Origin: Arthrobacter gallicola
GTDB taxonomy: Bacteria; Actinomycetota; Actinomycetes; Actinomycetales; Micrococcaceae
Length of the DNA stretch: 64,000 nt
NCBI RefSeq assembly: GCF_014836775.1
Contig: NZ_JACSQD010000001.1
Coordinates: forward strand, 540,185 to 604,184
Reading direction: 5' to 3'
In this document: piece by piece, positions 56,625 through 64,000 of the stretch
How positions within the stretch are numbered: the first letter of the stretch is position 1
Layout of the letters: each line of letters opens with the position of its first letter
Made by a program: the position numbers and the translations under genes
Notes under the pieces: model-generated
What the model was told of the DNA's origin: nothing
The model's input: the letters and a program-made list of their open reading frames with translations, nothing else
Database searches by the model: none

Positions 56625-57896
56625 ATGCGCAGAGTACTGATCCTTGGTGGCAACGCCTGGCTGGGTCGTGAACTCGCACAGCGGTTCATGGAACGCGGTG
56701 ATGCCGTGACCTGCCTGGCGCGCGGCGACTCGGGCCCGCCGCCCGCGGGAGCGTCCTTCATCGAAAGCGACCGGTTGCTGCCCGGGGCCTATTCCGCCGT
56801 TGCGGGCCGGTCCTGGGACGAAGTCATTGAACTGGGCTATGAAGCCACTCTGGTCTCCGGAGCTTTGGCGGCTCTTGGGGCGGCTGCAGAGCATTGGACG
56901 CTCATCTCGTCCGTCTCTGTGTACGCCGGGAATTCAACACCAGGGGCGGATGAATCTGCAGCCCTGGTCGAGCCGGTGGGTGCGGAGGATTACGCAGGGG
57001 CCAAAGCTGCTGCCGAACGCATGAGCTCCGATTCCTTGGGGGATCGCCTGCTGATTGTCCGGCCGGGACTGCTGGCCGGCCCGGGAGACGTGAGCGACAG
57101 GTTCGGCTACTGGCCGGCACGTTTTGCCCTGGCCGGGAACGGACCGGTTCTGGTTCCGGAACAGGACGGGCGCTATGTACAGGTCCTGGAGGCCGCGGAT
57201 CTGGCGTCCTGGCTGGCAGCTGCGTCAGTCGAGGGCCTGACCGGGGTGTTCAACGCCGCCGGTGACATTCATCCGCTCCGGGAAGTACTAACACTCGCCG
57301 CGGAAACCGCAGGGTTCCGCGGCGAGATGGTCAGCGCCCCGGAGAACTGGCTGCTGGAAAAGGATGTCCGCTACTGGGCTGGACCTCGATCAATGCCCCT
57401 GTGGCTTCCCGCAGTCGACGCCGGGTTTGCGCAGCGGAGCAACGCTGCCTTCCATGCTGCGGGCGGGCATGTATCGGAACTTGACCAAACTCTTGACCGG
57501 GTCCTGGCGGATGAACGGCAGCGCGGACTCGACCGGCCGCGTGCATCCGGCCTCACCCGTGCGGAGGAACTTGAGCTGCTCGGACTCCTCGCCGCTGAAC
57601 GGGCCTGTTCCCGGCCCCGGCTGTCCAGGTGCGGGCTTCCTCGCGGTGTGGCACGATGCATGCATGCCCGGTCTGACGATGGAGTCCGCGTCACTGCAAC
57701 GGCATTGTCCTGTCTGCTTGCCGAAAGCAGGGGCTGCGGCAGCAATACTCCTCGCGGCCCTTTCGCTGTCTGCTTGCACGCCCGACGGAGGGAACCCTCC
57801 CCATCCAACGGGCGCTGTGCTCTCGAAGACGTGTACGGCGCCCTCCGAGATTCTGACCTTCTCCGGCCGAGTCGAAGTGGTCGGCACCTCCTCTGA
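56625..57896 (+). CDS. NAD-dependent epimerase/dehydratase family protein with overlong C-terminus
   Basis: Atypical extended SDR: N-terminal nucleotide motif LILGGNAWLGRELA, LISSVSVYAG, EDYAGAKAAAER (YxxxK in the form YAGAK) and IVRPGLLAGPGD. Relatives end after the EELELLGLLAAE region, about residue 325. Here no stop occurs, and the frame continues for about 95 residues of Arg/Ser/Cys-rich sequence that overlaps the next gene (from 57664) in another frame. A lost stop or a frameshift near 57600 is likely; the enzyme core itself is complete. Substrate unknown. Confidence 0.8.
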   Translation: MRRVLILGGNAWLGRELAQRFMERGDAVTCLARGDSGPPPAGASFIESDRLLPGAYSAVAGRSWDEVIELGYEATLVSGALAALGAAAEHWTLISSVSVYAGNSTPGADESAALVEPVGAEDYAGAKAAAERMSSDSLGDRLLIVRPGLLAGPGDVSDRFGYWPARFALAGNGPVLVPEQDGRYVQVLEAADLASWLAAASVEGLTGVFNAAGDIHPLREVLTLAAETAGFRGEMVSAPENWLLEKDVRYWAGPRSMPLWLPAVDAGFAQRSNAAFHAAGGHVSELDQTLDRVLADERQRGLDRPRASGLTRAEELELLGLLAAERACSRPRLSRCGLPRGVARCMHARSDDGVRVTATALSCLLAESRGCGSNTPRGPFAVCLHARRREPSPSNGRCALEDVYGALRDSDLLRPSRSGRHLL

Positions 57897-58206
57897 GGGG
57901 CTTACCCTGTTCGGAGAACTGCAGGACCCGGACCCATTTTCGGCTTCTGGGGAGACGAAGAAGATTATCTGGCGGGTCACCGGTGAAGGGGATCCGGTGA
58001 TGACAGTGGCCGGGCCGTTGGCGGAGGCCGACGCCCTGGATTGGGGACCCCGGCTCCACTATGACAGCAACTATGACAGGCCCGGAGATGAGTACGGTTC
58101 CGGTGTGGTCTTCGACGCACCAGGTTGCTGGACCGTCACCTTCACGCGGACTGATGGCTCAGCCAGTGTGCAGATCCAGGTTCTTTCCGCCAAGGACGCT
58201 GGGTAG
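57664..58206 (+). CDS. Putative lipoprotein, unknown family
   Basis: 180 aa. A hydrophobic signal segment ends in a LSLSAC lipobox (Cys38) followed by a Pro/Gly linker. The mature part alternates beta strands (TFSGRVEVVGTSSEGLTLFGELQ, KIIWRVTGEGDPVMTV) and ends in CWTVTFTRTDGSASVQIQVL, an Ig-like look. No family recognised. The ATG at 57664 lies inside the overlong end of the epimerase ORF in a different frame; CACGAT 6 nt upstream is a weak leaderless -10. A second ATG five codons later is possible. Confidence 0.7.
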   Translation: MPGLTMESASLQRHCPVCLPKAGAAAAILLAALSLSACTPDGGNPPHPTGAVLSKTCTAPSEILTFSGRVEVVGTSSEGLTLFGELQDPDPFSASGETKKIIWRVTGEGDPVMTVAGPLAEADALDWGPRLHYDSNYDRPGDEYGSGVVFDAPGCWTVTFTRTDGSASVQIQVLSAKDAG

Positions 58207-58245
58207 GCCCCCGCCGGTTCGCTGCCCCAACCGGTGCTGGATTCT

Positions 58246-58905
58246 TTAGTCCCGGATGCTGATCCCGAGATGCTCTGCCAGTGTGCTGGCGAACTCAGCC
58301 AGCTGCAGGGAGCTCAGCGTGGCTCCGCGGAGCGATCCGATTCCGGAAATTCCGCTGAGAGAGGCTCCGCGCAGGTCCACGTGTTCGAGGGTGGCGCCGT
58401 CCAGCTGCAGGGAGTCGATCCGGGTGTTGGTAAAGGACGCCCGGGTGAGCTTGGCGCCGCCGAGGTCCAGCTCCCCGATGACGCAGTCGCTGAAGGACAC
58501 GTCCCTCAGCACCGCTCCCCGCAGGTTCAGGAAGTCCAGTTTGCTGCCGGTAATACTGACGGCATTCCATTCCGCGGAAAAGGCCTCAGCAGACCCGATC
58601 CGTGACGCTTCGATCGAGACATCACGCAGGACCAGGCCCGGTGCGGTGAGGACCGGAGCGTTGAGCCGCTCCACCCTGGTATCCAGCAACCGGGCATTAC
58701 GGAGGCTGGTCCCGTGGGCCTGCGTTCCGATCAGCTCACATTCGCTGAAGGAGATACCGTCCAGAAGCCGGCCGGCGAGGTCGGCATCCGCGTAGCTCTC
58801 GCCGTCGTACTGCCCGTGCGCGCGCAGGAACTCCGGATTTCCCGGGAACAGGTCCGGCAGGCAGATGCTGCTGATCCGCGGGGCAGGGAGGTCTTTCCTG
58901 GCCAT
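58246..58905 (-). CDS. Pentapeptide repeat protein
   Basis: 219 aa. From about residue 40 onward the chain shows tandem A(D/N)LXX-like units (YADADLAGRLLDGISFSECEL, TSLRNARLLDTRV, LDFLNLRGAVLRDVSFSDCV, LDLGGAKLTRASFTNTRI, LQLDGATLEHVDLRGASLSG), predicting a right-handed quadrilateral beta helix. Some relatives mimic DNA and protect gyrase, but most have no known role; nothing here assigns one. Directly upstream of it on the same strand is holA. Confidence 0.93.
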   Translation of the reverse strand: MARKDLPAPRISSICLPDLFPGNPEFLRAHGQYDGESYADADLAGRLLDGISFSECELIGTQAHGTSLRNARLLDTRVERLNAPVLTAPGLVLRDVSIEASRIGSAEAFSAEWNAVSITGSKLDFLNLRGAVLRDVSFSDCVIGELDLGGAKLTRASFTNTRIDSLQLDGATLEHVDLRGASLSGISGIGSLRGATLSSLQLAEFASTLAEHLGISIRD

Positions 58906-58943
58906 GGCTTCTGACTTCTTCTTTCGTTGTGTTCCCGTGCCGG

Positions 58944-59963
58944 TCAGCGGCCGGAAGCTGCCAGGGCGATCACGGTAACGGCCCGCTCGACGGCGTAGAC
59001 CGGGTCCCGACCGGCACCCTTGACCTGGGCGTCGGCTTCAGCGAGGACCTGCACAGCTTTGATCAGGGACTCAGAGGAGAAACGCTGGGCGTCGCGCCGG
59101 GCCTGGTCAACCTGCCAGGGAGCCATGCCCAGATCCTTGGCCAGCGAGGCGGATGATCCCCTGAGATCAGCGACCCGTGCCACAGCACGGACCTTCATGG
59201 CCAGGGCAGCGACGAGCGGAACCGGATCTACACCGGTAGCCAGAGCATGGCGCAGCATGGACAGGGCCGCGCCGGCCCGGCCTGCCAGCGCTGCATCGGC
59301 TACTTTGAACGCGGTTGCTTCCACGCGGCCGCCGTAGTACTTCTCAACAACTTCCTCAGTGATTGCCCCGCCGGCGTCGTTCATCAGCTGCTGGCAGGCA
59401 GCGGCAAGCTCGGACAGGCTGGAGCCAATGGCACTGACGAGCGCCCGCACGGCGCCGCTGTCAATCCGTCGTTTCGCGGACCGGAACTCCTGCGTCACGA
59501 AGTCGATCTTGTCGGAGTCCTTTTTGAACGGCTGGCAGTCCACCACCGGCGCCTTCGCGGCCTTCACAGCGTCCAGGAGTTTCTTTCCACGGTTACCGCC
59601 CGAATGGTGCAGGACCAGCACGGTGTCGGGTGCAGGGTCCCGGAGGTAGGCGAGGGTGTCTACGAGGAAGTCCTCGCTCATGTGGGCCAGGTTGGCGGCC
59701 TCGATAAGCTTGGCTTCACCAAAAAGGGAGGGACTGGCGATGAGTGTCAGTTCACCTGCCGTGTAGGCGGCGGCGTCGATCCGGACGACTTCGGTGTCCG
59801 GCGCTGCGCTGCGGCTCTGCCTGCGGATGCTCTCCATGGCCCGTCCCGCCAGGTATTCCTCTGGCCCGGTGAGCAGGACTACGGGCGCCGGCTCCACCTC
59901 CCGCCAGGAGATTGTTCCGGCCGCCGGCTTCGCGGAAGACTTCTTAGGTACGGCCGGATTCAC
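58944..59963 (-). CDS. holA: DNA polymerase III subunit delta
   Basis: 339 aa clamp-loader subunit that opens the sliding clamp. N-terminal AAA+-like domain (VVLLTGPEEYLAGRAMESIRRQ, SLFGEAKLIEAANLAHM), the lid region (AACQQLMNDAGGAITEEVVEKYYGG) and C-terminal domain (ALATGVDPVPLVAALAMKVRAVARV). The usual Walker A lysine is absent, as in all delta subunits. GTG start. It follows comEC in the common comEA-comEC-holA order, but an EamA gene on the other strand is inserted between. Confidence 0.95.
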   Translation of the reverse strand: MNPAVPKKSSAKPAAGTISWREVEPAPVVLLTGPEEYLAGRAMESIRRQSRSAAPDTEVVRIDAAAYTAGELTLIASPSLFGEAKLIEAANLAHMSEDFLVDTLAYLRDPAPDTVLVLHHSGGNRGKKLLDAVKAAKAPVVDCQPFKKDSDKIDFVTQEFRSAKRRIDSGAVRALVSAIGSSLSELAAACQQLMNDAGGAITEEVVEKYYGGRVEATAFKVADAALAGRAGAALSMLRHALATGVDPVPLVAALAMKVRAVARVADLRGSSASLAKDLGMAPWQVDQARRDAQRFSSESLIKAVQVLAEADAQVKGAGRDPVYAVERAVTVIALAASGR

Positions 59964-60144
59964 GGGTGCGCTGCTCCTGGGCTGGTTTGGGACGAATCAC
60001 TCCCAACATTGCCACGCGCCGCGCCTGCGGCCAACTCCCCCGGCGGTCGTTTCAGCCACACCGGGGGCCGGGGCGCGGGGCGCTGAAGAGGACCGGGCGG
60101 AACACCTGTTGGTGCTTTGCCCCGTGACCAGCGATGATTCATGC

Positions 60145-61101
60145 ATGAGATCAGCGCCGCCGTCCGCCGTCCCCAAGGAAAAGTCCGGAAGCGGGAAGCT
60201 GGTGTGGGCAGCCATCGCCGTGACCGTTGTTCTCTGGGCTTCGGCCTTCGTCGGCATCCGGGCGGCCGCCGCCGACTATTCCCCCGGCGCCCTCACCCTG
60301 GGCCGGATCGCCGTGGGAACCCTGACCCTTGCGCTCATGCTGCCCGTCACCCGGGCGCTGGGCCGCAGGCGTGCGGGCCCGCAGGCAGCGGCTGCCGCCG
60401 CGGGTTTTCCGCGCGGCCGGCTCCTTGTGCTCATCATCGTTTGGGGTGTGGCCTGGTTTGGGGTCTACAACGTTGCCTTGAATGCTGCCGAGCAGCATAT
60501 TGATGCCGGAACCGCCGCTCTGCTGGTCAATCTGGCGCCCATGATCGTTGCTGTCCTTGCTGGGTTGTTTCTTGGCGAAGGCTTTCCACGGCGGTTGATT
60601 ACCGGGATGTTTATTGCTCTCATTGGCGTACTTTTTATCGCCGTATCCACGTCCACGGGGAAGTTCGATGCCGTTGGTGTGGGCCTGGGACTGGTGGCAG
60701 CTGTTCTCTACGCAAGTGCTGCCACGCTGCAGAAAAGCCTCCTGCGGCAGGTGGATGCTCCCACCATGACCTGGATCGGCTGCCTTGCCGGAACGATCGC
60801 CTGCCTCCCGTTCGCCCCGGCGCTGCTGCAGGCACTGGGCACCGCTCCGCTCTCCTCGACCCTGGCTGTTGTGTACCTCGGTATATTTCCGACGGCGGTT
60901 GCCTTCACAACGTGGGGCTATGTTCTGTCCCGGTCCAGTGCCGGGCGGACTGCTGCCTCCACCTACGCCGTGCCTGCCGTGGTGGTACTGCTGTCCTGGC
61001 TGCTGCTGGGTGAGGTGCCGCCCGCCGCTGCCCTGTTCGGCGGGGCGCTGGCTCTGGCCGGCGTTGCGGTTGCTACGCTTCGGTGGCGGCGGATGTCCTG
61101 A
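60145..61101 (+). CDS. EamA/DMT family transporter
   Basis: 318 aa, ten predicted transmembrane helices in two EamA repeats (helices from AAIAVTVVLWASAFVGIRAA through LVAAVLYASAATLQKSLL to AAALFGGALALAGVAVATL). Conserved NVALNAAEQHIDAGTAALLVNLAP and FTTWGYVLSRSSAGRTAASTYAVPAV are typical. Exports small metabolites or amino acids; substrate unknown. It is inserted between comEC and holA on the opposite strand. The ATG at 60145 lies 6 nt after GATGAT (possible leaderless -10). Confidence 0.92.
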   Translation: MRSAPPSAVPKEKSGSGKLVWAAIAVTVVLWASAFVGIRAAAADYSPGALTLGRIAVGTLTLALMLPVTRALGRRRAGPQAAAAAAGFPRGRLLVLIIVWGVAWFGVYNVALNAAEQHIDAGTAALLVNLAPMIVAVLAGLFLGEGFPRRLITGMFIALIGVLFIAVSTSTGKFDAVGVGLGLVAAVLYASAATLQKSLLRQVDAPTMTWIGCLAGTIACLPFAPALLQALGTAPLSSTLAVVYLGIFPTAVAFTTWGYVLSRSSAGRTAASTYAVPAVVVLLSWLLLGEVPPAAALFGGALALAGVAVATLRWRRMS

Positions 61102-61206
61102 GCCCGGCTGCCCAGCCAGTCCCGTGACTGCAGAGCCCATGCTGCTGCCTGCACAGCGGCGGGAATCCCCGGGCGGTTCCGGCGGCTGTCATCTCCGGCC
61201 TCCCCC

Positions 61207-63930
61207 CTACCCGCCCCGCAGCCGTTCAACGATCAAGCGCTTGCCGTCAGTCCGCAGGGTGAAGGTGCCCAGCAGGTCGGTGCGGGCAACCTGCGCTCCG
61301 GCGGCTTCCAGGGTTTCCAGAGTGTCCCGGGACGGATGCCCATAGGTGTTTTCCGCTCCCACTGAAATGACGGCGAGTTTTGGCCGGACGGCAGCCGGCA
61401 GCTCCGCGCCGCCGTTGCGTGCCCCATGATGGGCCACTTTCAGGACGTCGATCCGGGTTTCGCGCAGCCCAGGGGTGGATTGAAGCAGGCGGACCGCAGC
61501 ATCCTCTTCGATGTCGCCCGTAAAGAGAAAGCTCAGGCCGGCGGCTTGAAGCAGCAACACAGCACTGGCATCATTCTCGTTCGCTTCCCCGTTCGTTTCC
61601 CCGTTGGTTCCAGCACCGGATTCTGTTCCGGTTCCGGTGCCGGGACCAGCCGGTGTTCCGCCGGCGGGCGGCCAAAGGACCTGCCACTGCACCTCTCCGC
61701 GTTCACCGTGCATTCCACGGGAAAGCCGCTGCGGCACCAGTCCCAGGCCCGCCGCCAGGCCATCGATCTCCCGCGGCAGGTCTGGTTCCGCAGAGGAAAA
61801 GGCCAGGCCGTGCACCTGCCGGCCATCGCCCGTTGCTTCAGCGCCGGCGTAATGATCGGCGTGGACGTGACTGATAACGAGGAGGTCCACGGTGTTGATC
61901 CGAAGGGCATCAAGACAACTGTCCAGGGCCTTGGGTTCGGGCCCGGCGTCGATGACGATGGCCGCGGCGGGTCCGGTCCTGATGACCATTGCGTCGCCTT
62001 GACCCACGTCGCAGGCGGCCGCAGCCCAGTCTCCGGCCGCAGGCGCCCGTACACCGGGGCGCCACCAAACCAACGCTGCCCCTGTCAGAAGCACGGCAGC
62101 GCCGGCAGCCAGCCACCGCCTGCTCCAGCTCCTGTTCCGGTTCCCCCTCCAGCCTCTGCCCGCGGTCCCGCTGCTTCGCCCGCTCGTGCTCCGGTTCCCC
62201 CTCCCGTTCCTGCCCGCAGTGCACGGCTCCAGCTCCTGTTCCGGTTCCGCCAAGAGTTCTTCCGCCTTTCTCGTGCCGAGCAGCAGAATGCTGACCACCA
62301 GGGCTGCACTGGCCGCTGCCATCAGTGCTGCCCCCGTAGCTCCGGGCAGCCATGGCAGCAGGGCACCGGGGGCTTCGGCAAAGAACCGGGCCACCGCCGC
62401 CACCCACCCTGCACCCGCCCCGGCAACCCACAGCGGCAGGAGGGCCAGCGCCGGGAATACAGAGGCAAGGATGACCGCCGCCATGCCCACGATGGTAATC
62501 ATGGGGACCGCCGGTGCAGCTGCAATATTGGCAGGCACCGAGTACACCGGCACGTCGGGCTGCAGCAGGATGAGGACAGGCGCGCAGGTAACCTGTGCGG
62601 CCAGCGGCACGGCCGTGAGAACCGCCAGCGGCGTGGGCAGCACCCGCTCGAGGGCAGCCGCGAACCTCGGCCCCAGGACGATAAGCCCGGCAGTGGCGCA
62701 CACCGAGAGAATAAAGGCGTAGCTGCCGCTGAGCCACGGATCAATGACCAGGAGAACCGTGATGCAGAAGCAGAGCAGCGAGGCCGGCACCTTGCCCCGT
62801 CCGGACAGCACGGCAACTGTTCCGAGTGATCCCATAACAGCAGCGCGCAGGACGCTGGGGTCAGGACGCACTACCACCACAAAAGCAGCCAGAACCGTGA
62901 GTCCGGCTGCCGCCGCCCAGAGCCTCGGCAGTCTCACCGCCCGGGCGGCCAGGAACACAAAGGCCAGCAGATAACTGCAGTTTGCTCCGGAGACGGCGGT
63001 GAGGTGCGTCAGCCCGGTGGCCTTCATCGCGGCCGCAAGGTCATCGGTTAGTGGTTCCCGGTCCCCCAGCACCATGCCGGGCAGCAGAGCCGCAGCATCG
63101 GTCCGGCCCAGGCCTTCGGACCGTTCCGCGAAGTTTCTCCGAAGATCCGTTGCCGTTCCATAGAGACCTGCCGTCGGGACAACAACCGGCGCCCGGCCGG
63201 CGCGGAGTACCGCAGCTGCCGGATCACCCGCATCGGCTGCCGAAAGCGTGCCTGCGCTGGTGAAGCTGTCACCGAGCCGGATGTCCGCGTAGGCATGGCT
63301 TCCAATCACCAGCACCGGCGTCTGGGCCGTCGACCGGGTGCCGTCCATCGTGAAACTGACCAGGCGTGCTGACACCAGATAACGCGCCTCGCCCCTAAAC
63401 CGATCCGGCGTCCCCGCCCGGGCGTCGCCTGTTGCGCGGAACTCGCCGGAGATAACCCCCTGACCGGCAAGTGCATTGTGGATCGGGCCGCTGGTGCGGT
63501 GCAGGACGGCTGCTCCGGCCGCGGCAGCGACCAGCACCACCACGGCAAGCGGCGCCAGGCACGCCGCCGCACCGCCTCGGACCGCTCCTTCCGCTCCCCC
63601 GCGCCGGGAGAAGACCGCAATGCCCAAAACCATCAGGGCGGCCGTCCCGGCACCTGCCACCGTGAAGGCGGCTGCTGCGGGTAGCCGGATTCCAACGGCG
63701 GCGGCAATCCAGGCCGCGGCCGCTACGGGGACCATCCTGAGCTCATTGAGCGGCGGCGGCGCACCTGTTGAGCCAATGAGCTTGGCTGCTGCTTCCCGGG
63801 CGCGGCCTGCGCCGGACACCGGTAGTCCGGTGCGGCCGCTCCGGGTCCGGTCCGTTTCGGTGACCGCGGGGACCACCGGTGGTGACACGGCGGCCGCTGT
63901 GTAGCGGGCCCAGCTGGTCTGCCGTTTCAC
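61207..63930 (-). CDS. comEC: ComEC/Rec2 family DNA-uptake channel
   Basis: 907 aa. An N-terminal membrane and OB-like region (DUF4131), the competence domain (LTHLTAVSGANCSYLLAFVF with the GANCS motif, RPDPSVLRAAVMGSLGTVAVL), about ten helices and a C-terminal metallo-beta-lactamase domain (CDVGQGDAMVIRTGP, VISHVHADHYAG, FLFTGDIEEDA, VAHHGARNGG) thought to degrade the non-transported strand. Two low-complexity inserts break the cytoplasmic part: an Arg/Gly/Asn/Ser stretch before the MBL domain and a Gly/Thr/Glu/Asn stretch inside it. GTG start without a strong ribosome site; 29 nt after a comEA-like gene. Confidence 0.93.
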   Translation of the reverse strand: MKRQTSWARYTAAAVSPPVVPAVTETDRTRSGRTGLPVSGAGRAREAAAKLIGSTGAPPPLNELRMVPVAAAAWIAAAVGIRLPAAAAFTVAGAGTAALMVLGIAVFSRRGGAEGAVRGGAAACLAPLAVVVLVAAAAGAAVLHRTSGPIHNALAGQGVISGEFRATGDARAGTPDRFRGEARYLVSARLVSFTMDGTRSTAQTPVLVIGSHAYADIRLGDSFTSAGTLSAADAGDPAAAVLRAGRAPVVVPTAGLYGTATDLRRNFAERSEGLGRTDAAALLPGMVLGDREPLTDDLAAAMKATGLTHLTAVSGANCSYLLAFVFLAARAVRLPRLWAAAAGLTVLAAFVVVVRPDPSVLRAAVMGSLGTVAVLSGRGKVPASLLCFCITVLLVIDPWLSGSYAFILSVCATAGLIVLGPRFAAALERVLPTPLAVLTAVPLAAQVTCAPVLILLQPDVPVYSVPANIAAAPAVPMITIVGMAAVILASVFPALALLPLWVAGAGAGWVAAVARFFAEAPGALLPWLPGATGAALMAAASAALVVSILLLGTRKAEELLAEPEQELEPCTAGRNGRGNRSTSGRSSGTAGRGWRGNRNRSWSRRWLAAGAAVLLTGAALVWWRPGVRAPAAGDWAAAACDVGQGDAMVIRTGPAAAIVIDAGPEPKALDSCLDALRINTVDLLVISHVHADHYAGAEATGDGRQVHGLAFSSAEPDLPREIDGLAAGLGLVPQRLSRGMHGERGEVQWQVLWPPAGGTPAGPGTGTGTESGAGTNGETNGEANENDASAVLLLQAAGLSFLFTGDIEEDAAVRLLQSTPGLRETRIDVLKVAHHGARNGGAELPAAVRPKLAVISVGAENTYGHPSRDTLETLEAAGAQVARTDLLGTFTLRTDGKRLIVERLRGG

Positions 63931-63959
63931 CGGGTACGCCGACGGTGCAGATACACGGG

Positions 63960-64000
63960 TTAGACCGTTACCAGAGGCAGGAGGGCTGCAAGCATGGCCT
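63960..64000 (-). CDS. Likely comEA 3' end (only last 12 codons in window)
   Basis: The minus strand upstream of comEC ends with AMLAALLPLVTV and a TAA stop, an ending typical of ComEA-like helix-hairpin-helix proteins that bind incoming DNA. Everything before it is outside the window; the call rests on this short tail and the position directly upstream of comEC. Confidence 0.55.
   Translation of the reverse strand, partial: AMLAALLPLVTV

Overview
This is a GC-rich chromosomal window from an actinobacterium, most likely a member of the Micrococcales close to Arthrobacter. The evidence is gene content: RbpA, DUF4193, DUF3043, DUF3054 and DUF3097 proteins, a di-haem QcrC with QcrA/QcrB, an aa3 oxidase with the actinobacterial subunit IV, and an actinobacterial-type LeuA. 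Many genes lack a Shine-Dalgarno sequence and instead carry a TANNNT -10 element 6-7 nt before the start codon, as expected for leaderless transcripts. No rRNA, tRNA or CRISPR array was seen.

Layout. 1-7.3 kb: end of a polyprenol-phosphate mannose synthase, rbpA, an SPFH/NfeD pair, an RlmA-type methyltransferase, an S9 peptidase, peptide deformylase and a DUF4193 protein. 7.3-12.1 kb is the accessory part. It holds a decayed recombinase island (integrase tail, Cro/CI-type HTH protein, zinc-ribbon recombinase-like protein, each broken by single-base lesions), an unlisted 59-aa membrane protein, and a SatD-like protein overlapping a DUF3307-like membrane protein behind a cluster of ATAAGC/GCTTAT half-sites. 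12.3-21.4 kb: SDR, esterase, a GT2 glycosyltransferase plus lipoprotein, a UBP zinc finger, a flippase-like protein, an ABC permease missing its N-terminus with its ATPase, TetR, DUF3054 and a stand-alone Lrp sensor domain. 21.5-31.8 kb: trpD, then the respiratory supercomplex in two facing halves (ctaE-qcrCAB on +, ctaC-ctaD-ctaF on -), with a GntR regulator and an unknown protein between them.

31.9-46 kb is largely housekeeping: ErpA-type carrier, M20 peptidase, DUF3043, pyrD, a hydrolase, recO-uppS, leuA with a leucine leader peptide, an LCP protein and phoH-ybeY-CNNM-era. 46-64 kb: GerMN lipoprotein, hrcA-dnaJ-rsmE with a CIRCE operator, DUF3097, DUF4870, lepA-hemW, a PemK/MazF-like gene broken by an in-frame TGA, rpsT, an epimerase, a lipoprotein, a pentapeptide-repeat protein, holA, an EamA transporter, comEC and the last codons of a comEA-like gene.

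Main points of interest: the SatD/DUF3307-like pair and its operator-like promoter; the decayed three-gene recombinase island; the leaderless leucine leader peptide; three single-event gene losses (PemK-like TGA, permease truncation, overlong epimerase); and short tandem duplications at or next to several stop codons.
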